DNA from: Thinopyrum elongatum
Taxonomy: Eukaryota > Streptophyta > Magnoliopsida > Poales > Poaceae
Length of the DNA stretch: 64,000 nucleotides
Direction of reading: 5' to 3'
Assembly (NCBI GenBank): GCA_011799875.1
Contig: CM022303.1
Coordinates: 64,932,171-64,996,170 of the forward strand
Of this stretch, positions 1 through 10,505 are shown in pieces. Within the stretch, counting starts at the first letter, position 1. Every line of letters begins with the position of its first letter. The notes beneath the pieces are model-generated. The model had not been told where the DNA came from, ran no database searches, and saw nothing but the letters and a program-made list of their open reading frames with translations. The position numbers and the translations under genes are program-made.

Positions 1-328
1 GAGTTTTCCCTTGGCTCTTACCCCGCTGCGAATTGCCCCCTTGGCTATCTCCTGCATCCGCCGATTGGCCACTAGTTTGCCCTTGCATCTGCTGAGGGGG
101 GCCATACCACTGCTGCTGCATGCCCCCCTCCCCACTGTTGTTGTAGGAATTGGCCAGGGAACGCCCATGGCGGAGGCGGCCCTTGGAAACCAAAGCCAAA
201 GAATGGCGGCTCTTGAGCCCCTTCCATGCCCGGACCTGTTTGCATCTGATCTTGGGGCCAGTTGCTCGAGCTATCCCCCTCCCTCCTTTGCTTCTGCGAT
301 GGCCCCGCCCCCTCCCTCCGTCGGCCAT
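1..328 (-). pseudogene. Gly/Gln-rich protein 5' end, frameshifted, runs off the left edge
   Basis: On the minus strand an ATG at 328 opens a reading frame starting MADGGRGRGHRRSKGGRG. The frame then breaks: a second frame reads on as a Gln/Pro/Phe-rich stretch (PQDQMQTGPGMEGAQEPPFF, FGFQGPPPPWAFPGQF), and a third continues with MQQQWYGPPQQMQGQ and a Ser/Gly/Gln tail to base 1. Low-complexity RG-rich and Q/P-rich openings of this kind occur in many repeated Triticeae genes whose C-termini carry CCHC zinc knuckles; that link is from memory and the C-terminus is outside the window. The start was chosen because a TATA box lies about 85 bases upstream and the frame starts cleanly there. Two frame changes within 330 bases argue for a decayed copy rather than a working gene. 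The plus-strand open frame over the same bases is treated as its shadow. Confidence 0.5.
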
Positions 329-411
329 TGCTTCTGGATCGGCGACGGTGGCAGTGGGTTTGGTGGGGAACGAAACAAAGGAGGGAACCCTAGCTTCCCC
401 CTCTCCTTCTC

Positions 412-423
412 CGCTTTTTATAG
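412..423 (-). promoter_or_regulatory. TATA box of the left-edge gene
   Basis: Minus strand reads CTATAAAAAGCGG, about 85 bases upstream of the ATG at 328. The spacing suits a plant core promoter with a 50-60 base 5' leader. Confidence 0.5.
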
Positions 424-985
424 GCCCCCACCGCTGACTGTATCCGTGTTTTGCCTCATCACCATGGCTACATGGAAAGCAGCACAATGACCTGACTGCA
501 GTGTCACCTCCTTTTTGGAGATGCGCTTTGGAGCGCCTTTGATTCTGAACGAACCTGGATCCCCTAGAGAGCTCCATGACCAGCAGAGTATCTTCAGTAT
601 CTTCTATAGGTTTCACTCCCCTGCTCACCAGTGCAATGCTGCAACGCGCATCATCAGCTCTCGGCTCTCTGCTGGTTGTATTCTCCAGAAGGCCTCCAAC
701 ACACTCTTCTGCTCCTGATTGGTCAATCCTTTGCTGCAAGTGCCCAGGCAATTACCTCCGACGGCTGGGTGGAACGATTTGGTGCGAGCAGGGAGATCTC
801 CGCTTCCGAGGCATGGACCATGATTCGAGTCACCATCTTCTGAATCGAGTCCAAGCCTCTCCTTGGCAATCTCATCTCCCTTGCCAGTGTTCTTATGTGG
901 TCCTGGATCAAGGGGCCTACACGGTGTCGCAAGAGAGGTGGTACTCTTTCATATCTGCTTAAGTTATTGATATCACCCGAAAAAT
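424..985. other. Unassigned sequence upstream of the left-edge gene
   Basis: Several 60-130 codon open frames overlap on both strands here (for example minus strand 723-932). None shows a recognisable domain, codon bias or splice context. It may be promoter and 5' flank of the minus-strand gene, or decayed repeat. I see no terminal repeats in it. Confidence 0.3.
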
Positions 986-988
986 AGA

Positions 989-2520
989 TCGTAACTTGTT
1001 TACTGTACTTTTCTTGTCTATACCAAATCGTAGTGGCTAGTTGAAAGCAAACATTGGTTGCGAAGTAGCCTTTGTCTGGTTTGCACCTTCAGATCCACCA
1101 TGGCACTGTCACTATACTCGTAAAGCTTATGGTTTTTCCCCTTTATTTTCACTACCATAATCGTAGGTGCTTCGTGTCATGCTAGCACTGCTCCTCAAGA
1201 CCTCAACCCATCAAGCGAAACAACACGCCACTCATAATTCCAAAGTTTAGTTGTTGAAATATGAATCTGATATGATGCTCATATTACTAAAATAGAGAAT
1301 GTTTAATTGGTTAGATAATGTTCCTATATTCGCTTCGAAAAGAATGTGTGCCACATATAGAGAGACAGTAGGGATTTGCATTTCTTTGTGCGCTCTGGTT
1401 CATCATGGGTGGGCAACACACATTGTATTATCTAAAATCTGCTTGCTCTTTGTTATCATGTTCCTCTTCTGTTCTTCTTAATAAGTATATTACCTCCCCC
1501 GTTCCTAAACTGCCTTGGGTGCGTGCGTGTGTTGTGGTGGTGTGCGTCTGTACCGGGTGTTGTTCATCGTTGCTTTCTTTATAAAGCGGGGCGAAAGCCC
1601 TTTTCCGTAAAACATAAGTCTTTTTAGATATTCCAATAAGAACTACATACAGATGTATATAGACATATTTTACACTGTACATTCACTCATTTTGCTCCTT
1701 ATGTAGTCCGCATTCGAATCTCTAAGAGATTTAGAATGGAGGGAGTAGTACAGTATGTTCCTTGTTGGGAAGTGGAGCTGGGACATTTGCAGTCGATATG
1801 TCTATTGGGTCACTTCAGATGGATGCTTTCAAAGATTCTAGATGGTCTGCCGTAATATCCGGGAAATGTTGGGAGCTATGTCATCTTTGAGAGTCTAGAC
1901 TGATAGTAACAGTATTGTGCCTTCAGTTGAATAGAGTTGCCCCTTTTGGGGCCGAAGCCTTTCCGAAGCCTTTCTAGCTGTAACGGAAATACAAGCCCAT
2001 ATGTTCCAGCTAGTTCCACTTTCCTGATTTTACTCCTGATGCTTAGGGCTTTCCCATTTTATCTACACTACTATGATCTGCGTAGGTGCTTTCTGTCGTA
2101 CTAGCAGTACTCCACCCTTCAAGCTAAACAACACAGCACTCATAATTCCAAAGCTTAGTTGTTAAAATATGATTGTGATATGATATTGATATTAGTTAAC
2201 AAACACATTTAATTGGTTAGCTAAAGGTCCCACTTGAGTTTCCAAATGCATGTTGCGACATATAGAGAGGCTGCAGGAATTACATTTCTTTGTCACTTGT
2301 TGACTATACTTTATTGTCCATACCAAATCTTAGTTGTTATTTCAAAGCAAACATTGGTTGCTGAGTACCCTTAGTGCGGTTTGCAGCTTCAGATCTGCCA
2401 TGCCACTGCCACGGTCAAGACTATACTCATCGTGCTTACGTTTCCCCATTTTATGATGACCACAATCAGCCTACGTGATTCATGTTGTAATAGCACTGCT
2501 CCACCCATCAAGCTAAACAA
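989..2520. repeat. Two and a half degenerate tandem copies of an intron-like segment
   Basis: Blocks recur in the same order. Block 1, with AAGCAAACATTGGTTGC, is at 1040 and 2345. Block 2, the CTACGTG-type segment ending in a CTCC run, is at 1126, 2041 and 2437. Block 3, beginning CATCAAGCNAAACAACAC and continuing CACTCATAATTCCAAAG, is at 1206 and 2115, and its third copy is split between 2507-2520 and 16547 onward. Block 4, with CATCATGGGTGGGCAAC, is at 1400 and 16708. The third copy is interrupted by the 14-kb insertion at 2521. The segment is AT-rich and non-coding and lies upstream of the exons at 17157. Confidence 0.65.
1493..1745. mobile_element. Stowaway-type MITE (Tc1/Mariner), TSD TA
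   Basis: The left end reads CCTCCCCCGTTCCTAAA and the right end TTTAGAATGGAGGGAG, an imperfect inverted pair of the CTCCCTCCGTTC...GAACGGAGGGAG type typical of Triticeae Stowaway elements. TA flanks both ends (1491-1492 and 1746-1747). The interior holds the usual AGACATATTTTACACTGTA-like segment. The paralogous copy of the host segment near 16805 reads TAATAAGTATGTTCC with no insertion, which serves as an empty site. Confidence 0.8.
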
Positions 2521-2639
2521 CACTACTGTAGGATGCTGCTAACGCGACACTAGGATCAGAGACCCTTCGACGAAACTGTGTGCGATGCAATAATCGCAAA
2601 CGATGGTGTAAAAAAACCGTCAAAAAGGTGCAAAACATT

Positions 2640-3060
2640 TGCGATGACGGATGCATCAAACACTGTTCAGATTTTGGTTGCGTGTGTGATGCAGGGCATT
2701 CGGTTCAGTTCAATGAATTGTTTGCGATGAGGAAGAAGAACAGAAACGGGCAGCCAGATGAAGGCGTGTGCGATGTACGGCATATAGTTCACTCGGATTA
2801 ACTGTTTGTGATGAGGCGGAACAACAGAAACGGGAAGCTAGATCAAGATGTGTGCGATTGAGGGCATACGCTTCAGAAGGATTAACCGTTTGTGTTTAGG
2901 CAACAGAACAGAAACGGTCAGCCAGATCAAAGTGTCTGCGATTGATCGCATACACTTCACATGGATGAACTGTTTGTGATTAGCCACAACAAGCAGAAAC
3001 AGTTAGACAGATCATTGTGTGTGCGCTAGATGGGCACATATTCTAATTAAAAGAAGCGTG
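2640..3060. repeat. Subterminal direct repeats, about 85 bp x 4
   Basis: The motif (A/C)(C/T)TGTTTG(C/T)GATGA plus a nearby CAGAAACGG and GTGTGCGAT recurs at about 2717, 2803, 2886 and 2970. Arrays of this kind beside a terminus are where CACTA transposase accessory proteins bind in characterised elements (En/Spm); binding here is inferred. Confidence 0.6.
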
Positions 3061-3424
3061 CGTGATGGTAATAACGAGCGCGCATGGTTCTTGGAACAGG
3101 ACGTGTGCTGACATTGCCTATTGCGGTGCACCCAATGGTGCTAACGCCACGTACGCAGCCGAGAACGCGTGCCCACATTACGCCGTCCGGGAATAGTGTC
3201 GCACTTAGAAATTATAGAACCGTCAATAAATTTTGAGCCTGCGTCCCGTCACATTCCGAATTACAAACCTGTTCACACCGATCAACACCTAAACAGTTTC
3301 CCACTTAGGAGCGTATTAGTACTCGGTTATAAATACTACTACTCCAAGATGACTTCTCATTCCTCCTCAACTCCTCATCCACAAAAACAAACAAGTCATT
3401 CATCATCGTTCCCTTGCGTCTGCC

Positions 3425-4042
3425 ATGGCCAGCGTGAGTTCTGGGTCGAGAGATGAGGCGAGCATTGAAGCGGAAGCATGAGAGATGTCCCGCCTCGCCG
3501 CGAAAGCAGCCGACATGTCCCGCCGCGCGGCCGTAGCTGTAGAGAGGTCCCGCCGCGCCGCGGAAGCAGCACGGAGGTCCCGCCGCGCCATTGATGCAGC
3601 AGACTGGTTTGGTCACGCCGCGGAAGCAGCACAGATGTCCCGCCGTGCCGCGAATACAGCAGACATGTCCTCCCGTGTCGTGGCGGCCTAGGAAAATGTC
3701 TCGCGGGTAGGCGAGGACTCTTACAGGCGCATGAATGCGCTCGTCGATAGCCAGATGGATCAGATTGATGGCTGGGCGAGGTTGCAGGACGACATGAAAG
3801 CCTCGCCTGAAGAGGCTCTCGGCGTCATCCGGCAACTAAGGGAGGGCAATGCGAAGCTCCGGGACGAGCAGGATGAGATCACTGCCTTGTTGAAGAGCAC
3901 CGGCGTCATCGTCAAGAAACTTATGGACGAGAATGACATGCTCCGCATGGTGTGCCGAAGGCTGCTAGAGGAATCCGTGGATGCTCTCAAGGAGCGTGTT
4001 GAGGACAAGAAAGAGCTCGTCACCGCTCGCCGCAGAGACTAG
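3425..4042 (+). pseudogene. Ala/Arg-rich heptad repeat and coiled-coil protein with two in-frame stops
   Basis: One frame of 206 codons runs from ATG 3425 to TAG 4040-4042, broken by TGA at 3479-3481 and TAG at 3689-3691. After MASVSSGSRDEASIEAEA comes a run of about seven 11-13 residue units of the form MSRRAAxAADxS/R (codons 20-88). A charged Leu-rich segment follows that looks like a coiled coil (QLREGNAKLRDEQDEI and LMDENDMLRMVCRRLLEESV). There is no catalytic motif. The frame stays open across both stops, so they look like single-base lesions in a once-coding gene. It sits 0.9 kb inside the left end of the CACTA-like element and reads inward. I do not know the function; an element-encoded DNA- or protein-binding accessory factor is possible. 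Confidence 0.65.
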
Positions 4043-4589
4043 TTCCTTCTTCTTTTGCCCTTGTGTATTTTGGGCGTTGCCGCATGTGGCTTTTTTTAAT
4101 TATGTTCCTAAATATGTCAGACAATTATTATCCAATGTCATCGTCCTTATATTCATCATGCTTTCTATAAGTCGCAGTCGATGCTATATAGGTCCGTCGG
4201 ATCTTACATCAAGATCCGTGCAAAACTTTCTTTTCAGATTTTCATTTTTCTCTCTTAAATCTCAGTCTAGTGAGACATAGCCACGCCGTGAAACAGGGGC
4301 TCGGGCACCATTAATGGAGACGTTGGGAGGGAGGTGCGCGGCGGATAGAGGTCAAAGGGCTCTCCTCTCGATGAGCACGCGCAGGGATCTGATCGCACGC
4401 CTCCCGTACTCAAATAGCTACCCCGCACGACACCTCCTAGCCAATAAAAAAAGGGGACGCGTGGCGGCACGTAATTGGTAAGTAGAACGCCCCCGGTTTC
4501 AGTAATAGTTGTGTTTCCGATTTGTAACGTGACAACGCTTGTTCCAAATGACTTTGTTGATTGTTAATGTGTGTGCCTTCACAAATGGG
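4043..4589. other. 3' flank of the coiled-coil pseudogene
   Basis: T-rich sequence after the stop (4043-4260), then about 200 GC-rich bases with a minus-strand 67-codon frame that shows no domain. No gene or repeat supported. Confidence 0.3.
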
Positions 4590-6445
4590 ACAGAAAAATT
4601 AGCACAACATGTTGGTGCCATGTCATGACACCATGCCAAGTTTCATAATTTTTAGGCGTGTTTTGGATTTACAGGAATTAAAAAACCAAGTTTCTCAATC
4701 TTTTCGGCCGAGCCACGACGCCCAGATGTTTGAATTTCATTCCCATTTCCTACATGGGGCCTAGAAATTCAGCCAAGGACACACATGTAATTTTTCAACC
4801 AAGTTTGGTGCACTGGAGCATGTGCTTGTAGTTCAAATTTGAATTATGCACATTAAATGCCTAGAAATTCAATTAATATATAAAAAAGGCCAAACGAACC
4901 CGGAATAATTCAAAAATTTAGCACGATACTTCTATTTGGTGTAATCTGCCTGTGTAAAAAAATTAAGGCGGGAGAAGGCAGTGTACGTATGTCGTTTCGC
5001 ACATGGAGGTGACACGTTCCCTCTCGGAAACCATGAGCCTTCTTGAGAGAAGCTCCGGTTTGCAAGAAGCTTATACCAAAGCTTGTCCCAATTCGGCCAA
5101 AAAATTTACCGCAGCATGTTGGTGCCATGTCATGACACCATGCCAAGTTTCATGATTTTCAGGTGTGTTTTGGATTTACATGAATTAAAAAATCAAGTTT
5201 CTCAATCTTTCCGGCCAAGCCACGACGCCCAGATGTTTGAATTTCATTCTCATTTCATGCATGGGACCTATAAATTCACCCAAGGACACACATGTGATTT
5301 TTCAACCAACTTTGGTGCACTGGAGCATGTGCTCGTAGTTCAAATTTGAATTATGCACATTAAATGCCCAGAAATTCAATTAATGTATAAAAAAGGCCAA
5401 ACGAACCCGGAATAATTCCAAAATTTAGCACGATACTTCTATTTTGTGTAATCTGCGTGTGTAAAAAAATTAAGGCGAGAGAAAGCAGTGTACGTATGTC
5501 GTTTCGCACACGAAGGTGACACGTCCCTCTCGGAACCACGAGCCTTCTTGAGAGAAGCTCCAGTTTGCAAGAAGCTTATACAAAAGCTTGTCCCAATTCG
5601 GCCAAAAAATTTACCGCAGCATATTGGTGCCATGTCATGACACCATGCCAAGTTTTATGATTTTCAGGCATGTTTTGGATTTACAGGAATTAGAAAACCA
5701 AGTTTCTCAATCTTTCCGGCCGAGCCACGACGCCTAGATGTTTGAATTTCATTCCCATTTCTTGCATGGGACCTAGAAATTCACCCAAGGACACACATGT
5801 TATTTTTCAACCAACTTAGGTGCACTGGAGCATGTGCTTGTAGTTCAAATTTAAATTATGCTCATTAAATGCTCAGAAATTAAATTAATGTATAAAAAAG
5901 GCCAAACGAACCCGAAATAATTCCAAAATTTAGCACGATACTTCTATTTGGTCTAATCTGCCTGTGTAAAAAAAATTAAGGTGGGAGAAGGCAGTGTACG
6001 TATGTCGTTTCACACACGGAGGTGACACGTTCCCTCTCGGAACCACGAGCCTTTTTGAGAGAAGCTCCGGTTTGTAAGAAGCTTATACCAAAAACTTGTC
6101 CAAATGCGGACAATGTTTTTACCACAGCATGTTGGTGCCATAAAATGACACCATGCCAAGTTTCATGATTTTCAGGCGAGTTTTGAATTTTCAGGAATTT
6201 AAAAACCAAGTTTCTCAATGTTGCCGGCCGAGCCACGACGCCCAGATGTTTGAATTTCATTCCCATTTCTTGCATGGGACCTATAAATTCACCCAAAGAC
6301 ACACATGTAATTTTTCAACAAACTTTGGTGCACTGGAGGATGTGCTTGTAGTTCAAATTTGAATTATGCACATTAAATGCCGAGAAACTCAATTAATGCA
6401 TAAAAATGCCAAACGAACCTGGAATAATTCCAAATTTAAACATGA
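4590..6445. repeat. Tandem array, about 506 bp x 3.7
   Basis: The anchor TTGGTGCCATGTCATGACA (diverged in the fourth unit) recurs at 4611, 5118, 5623 and 6131, giving spacings of 507, 505 and 508 bp. Each unit also carries GGCCGAGCCACGACGCC, GTGCACTGGAG and a long GAAGCTTATAC segment. Units differ by scattered substitutions, so the array is not recent. Short open frames inside are periodic shadows. Confidence 0.85.
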
Positions 6446-6836
6446 CACTCATGTAGTTGCATGTTCATTGTACATAAATGTTCTAGCAATTCAAACACCA
6501 TCCTTTCCCTCCGTAACACCATTTTGTCTTTCAAAACATAATGAAAAAATCAGGCATACCACAAACAGTTTACTAGAAAGAATCATGTGGGATGCGATAT
6601 AAAATATCTTGGCGCACCGTCTTGTCTGGCTTACGTAGGAAGCTTCGTCGTCTACAGTCCACCGCCCCCACTTGAACCAGACTTGCGCGCCAGTTTCTCG
6701 CGGCACCAAGCGAATTTTTTTTGCCACCGTGGAGATATCTATCTCCCTGCCCCCTCCCTCCCACCAAAAGCCACATTTCCACTATTCCTCCTTGCTTTCC
6801 AAGTTCAAACCTTCACTACTGCTTACTAGCAGCTCA

Positions 6837-7015
6837 GCCTCCTCGCCGGTGACCCTTGTTCTTGCAGCGCCGCCTCCTCGCTGGCCACCCTTCTTCTTGC
6901 AGCGTTGCCTCCTCGCCGGCGACCCTTCTTCTTGCAGCGCCGCCTCCTCGCCGGTGACCCTTCTTCTTGCTGCGGGGTCTCCTCGCTGCCGACCCTTCTT
7001 CTTGCTGCGCGGCCT
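6837..7015. repeat. 35-bp minisatellite, 5 full copies
   Basis: GCCTCCTCGCCGGTGACCCT followed by TCTTCTTGCAGCGCC repeats with starts at 6837, 6872, 6907, 6942 and 6977, exactly 35 bp apart, with a partial sixth copy at 7012. Because 35 is not a multiple of three, the frame changes each copy, so it is unlikely to encode a repeated peptide. Confidence 0.85.
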
Positions 7016-7897
7016 CGCCGATATGGTCAGGTAGTCCACACCCCACCCACACCATCCTCTTCCTTTCCCGTCCCACATGCCCCGACCGACGGCGCGACAC
7101 CTTCAGCCAAAATCACTGTCCCCCTCCTCCAATTAAGCGCCACCCACAACCATTTTGCACGCAGTATAACGTTGAGCTCAGTAGCATCTGGCAGCGGAGA
7201 AGCAAATCGTGGCCGCACGTGCGCACGAGGTCTCTATGGCTGCCATGCGTGCCGACCACTAGATCTTGGAGGAGCACCTCATCTTCGAGGCCACCGTCGA
7301 CACCGCCACTCAGTTGTCTACTTTAAAATACAGTTCGTGCTGTTTTCTCGAGGCCACCGCCAGTGCCTTATAGTGATTTGTCTTCTGTAATGTTAATATG
7401 CAATCTAATGTTCAGTTAACAGTTTGGTCCTCTGAAATGTAATGTTCAGTTAACACTTTGGTCCTCTGAAATGTAATGTTCTATTAACAGTTTGGTCCAA
7501 CAATTGCTACATTTTGTAGTACTGTTCTCAAGCATTCTTTGTTTTGTTATCTGTCTTATCTTCTAGGACATGTTTCTATTCTGCAATGTCGTGCTCAGTT
7601 AACTATTTTGGTTCATTTGGTCTGTTGTCCATTTAACTGTTTGGTTCAGATCTGCAATTTGATTTTCATTTGCTGTGTGTACAATTTTGTATTGTTATGC
7701 ATGTGAAATAAATCGAATTTGGCTGTACTCAATACATATTCTACTGATAGTATGGCAACTCTCAGTTAACCTGATCAAGATCTTCCTTATGTGTGTTGCA
7801 GGGAAACAATGGGAGACACTGCAAATTACCATCGAGGTTTGTTCAAGCATGGTCCTTTGGCTAATAGCACATTATTGTGCAGTTGCAGGAATCATTA
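7016..7897 (+). other. GC-rich leader and intron-like stretch of a CACTA gene
   Basis: A GC-rich block to about 7320 is followed by T-rich intron-like DNA. From 7402 to 7500, three short direct repeats of about 38 bp contain GTTCAGTTAACAGTTTGGTC. A short candidate exon lies at 7802-7836 (acceptor TGTGTGTTGCAG, donor GAG/GTTTGT). The next piece of this gene would be at 15385-15895, beyond the Gypsy insertion. No long open frame is present. Confidence 0.35.
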
Positions 7898-9478
7898 TGA
7901 TACGTCTCCAATGTATCTATAATTTATGAAGTATTCATGCCATGTTTACAACAATTTTATATGGTTTTGGTATGATTTGCATGGAACTAACCCGGACTGA
8001 CGCTGTTTTTAGCAGAACTACCGTGGTGTTGTTTTTTGTGCAGAAATGAAAGTTCTCCAAATGAGCTGAAACTTTTTGACAATTTTTTTTGGAACAAAAG
8101 AGACCCCCGAAGCTTTGTGGGAGGGCCAAAAGAGCCATGAGGAGGGCACAACCCACCAGGGCATGCCTGGTGGGCCTGGCTTGCCCCAGTGGGTTGTGCT
8201 CACCTCGAGGCCCATCTTACCGTGAAACCGACGCCCAAAAATCCTATAAATAGATAAACCATCAGAAACAAACCTAGATCAGAAGTTCCGCCGCCGCAAG
8301 GCTGTGTAGCCACCGAAAACCAATCTAGACAATTTCCGGAACCCTGCCGGAGGGGGGAATCATCTCCGGTGGCCATCTTCATCATCCCAGCGGCCACCAC
8401 AATGAGGAGGAAGTAGTCCACCCTCGGGGCTTAGGGTTTGTACCAGTAGCTATGTGTTTACTTTCTCTCTCTCTCGTGTTCTTGAGATGCACAATCTTGA
8501 TGTATCGCGGGCTTTATTAATGTAGTTGGATCATATGGTGTTTTCCCCTCTCTATCTTGTTGTGATGAATTGAATTTTCCCTTTGAGTTTTCGTTGTTAT
8601 CGGATTGAATACTTATATGGATTTGAGAACACTTGATATATGTCTTGCAATTGAGTACTCATGGTGACAATGGGGTATCATATTGATTCACTTGATATAT
8701 GTTTTGGCACTCAACTCACGGATTCCCGAGGTGACATTGGGGTAATCTATGCATAGGGTTTGATGCACGTTCTTGTCTTTGTTTCTCCGGTAGAAATCTT
8801 GGGGCACTCTTTGAAGTTCTTTGCGTTGGATTGAGTATTATGGATCTGAAATTATTTGGTGTTATTTTAGTACGAACTCTAGGATAGATCGAACGGAAAG
8901 AATAGCTTTGTGTTATTTTAGTACGAACTCTTGAATAGTTCGAACGGAAAGAATAGCTTTGAGGTGGTTTCGTACCCTACAAAAAATTTCATCTTATGTT
9001 CTCCACTAGATAGGAACTTTGGAGTGATTCTTCGTTGCACTTTGAGGGGTGGTTATATGATCCAATTATATTATCACTGTTGAGAGATTGCACTAGCGAA
9101 AGTACAGACCCTAGGCCTTATTTTCAAGCATTGCAATACCGTTTGTGCTCACTTTTGTCACTTGCTACCTTGCTGTTTTTTTATTGTTCCTATTACAAAA
9201 ATCAATATCTACTATCATTACTACACTTTTATCACCATCTCTTCGCCGAACTGGTGCACCTATACAATTTACCATTGTATTTGGTGTGTTGGGGACACAA
9301 GAGACTTTTTGTTATTTGGTTGCATGGTCGCTTGAGAGAGACCATCTTCATCCTACGCCTCCCACGGATTGATAAACCTTAGGTCATCCACTTGAGGGAA
9401 AATTGCTACTGTCCTACAAAACTCTGCGCTTGGAGGCCCAACACAAGTCTACAAGAACAAGTTGCATAGTAGACATCA
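7898..9478 (+). repeat. 5' LTR of Gypsy 1 (1581 bp)
   Basis: Begins TGATACGTCTCC and ends GTAGACATCA, with TG...CA termini. A TATA box TATAAATA is at 8245-8252, about 45 bases downstream of an inverted repeat with arms at 8146-8155 and 8190-8199. A 47-bp direct duplication (GTGTTATTTTAGTACGAAC) occurs near 8860-8960. Confidence 0.9.
8245..8252 (+). promoter_or_regulatory. TATA box in Gypsy 1 5' LTR
   Basis: TATAAATA in the U3 region. The matching site in the 3' LTR reads TATAAATT. Confidence 0.6.
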
Positions 9479-9488
9479 AGCTCTTTTT

Positions 9489-9506
9489 TGGCGCCGTTGC
9501 CGGGGA
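9489..9506 (+). other. Primer binding site, tRNA-Asp
   Basis: TGGCGCCGTTGCCGGGGA, 10 bases after the 5' LTR, is complementary to the 3' end of plant tRNA-Asp(GUC). Confidence 0.8.
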
Positions 9507-9596
9507 GGTGAGTGCATGAAGGTATATCTTTAGATCTTGCAATTGAATCTTTTAGTTTATCACTAGTTTGATTTATAAAAGAAAACTACATAAAAC

Positions 9597-10505
9597 ATGG
9601 AATTGAGGTTGCATAATATTATTGATCATCTTTATAATATCTTTCTTGAAAATGATGGATCAGAAAATTGTGCTCAATTGTTAGAAGAAGAATGCTATAA
9701 AATGTTTGGCATAGAATCCATGAATTATGAGCAAGATTGTAATGTTGTTGGTATGAACTCTTTGAATATCCATGAAGCTAGTGATATGCAAAGCCATAAG
9801 CTTGGGGATGCTATGTTTGATGAATATGATATTTTTAGCCCCCCAAGATTTAATGTGCAAATTTGTTATAATGATTGCATGCCTCCTATTTATGATGATT
9901 GTAATGATGAAAGTGGATTCGGAGAGGTCATGACTTTATTTAATGATGAATCCACCATTTTGAATGAGGCTTCAATTGACTATGATAACAAAGTTCCTAT
10001 CTATGATGATGACATGTATGCTATAAAGAATAATGATAACCATGAAAATTGTCATCATGATTTTAATTTTTAATCTCATGATAGTTATTTTGTTGAGTTT
10101 GCTCCCACCACTATTGATTAGAAGAAATCTGTTTATGTGGAGAGTAATAAAATTTCTATGCTTGTAGATCATGAAAAGAATGATTTATGCGATAGTTATA
10201 TTGTTGAATTTATTCATGATGCTATTGAAAATTATTATGAGAGAGGAACATATGCTTTTATGTATTGCAATAATATCAAGTTTCCTCTCTTTATGTTGAA
10301 GGTTTTCATGTCATGCTTGTTTTACCTTCCTATGCTAGTTGATTCTTGTTCCCATAAATTATTTGCTCACAAAATTCCTATGCATAGGAAGTGGGTTAGA
10401 CTTAAATGTGCTTGCCATGTGTTTCATGATGCTCTTGTTATGTTTCAATCCTTATCTCTTATGCGAGCATCATTGAAATCATCATGCCTAGCTAAAAGGC
10501 ATTAA
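9597..10505 (+). pseudogene. Acidic ORF of Gypsy 1, two in-frame stops
   Basis: One frame runs from ATG 9597 to the TAA at 10503-10505, interrupted by TAA at 10071-10073 and TAG near 10122. The N-terminal part is Asp/Glu/Asn-rich (MELRLHNIIDHLYNIFLEND); the C-terminal part is hydrophobic then basic. The segment ESGFGEVMTLFND resembles SGFGEVKTLTSD at the C-terminal end of the Gypsy 2 gag, so this may be what remains of a gag tail after loss of the gag core and all of pol. No zinc knuckle or catalytic motif is present. Product function is unknown. Confidence 0.6.

Noticed and set aside
11..490. 159-codon plus-strand open frame at the left edge
   Set aside because: It overlaps the minus-strand Gly/Gln-rich frame, has no domain, and the TATA box and start codon support the minus strand.
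1..2520. A left end (CACTACAAAAAA) for the enclosing CACTA element
   Set aside because: No such motif with subterminal repeats is present in this stretch; the left end must be outside the window or lost.
3305..3835. 176-codon minus-strand frame over the Ala/Arg repeat gene
   Set aside because: Its Cys/Gly-rich repeats are the mirror of the 33-39-bp coding repeat on the plus strand, which has the better start and coiled-coil continuation.
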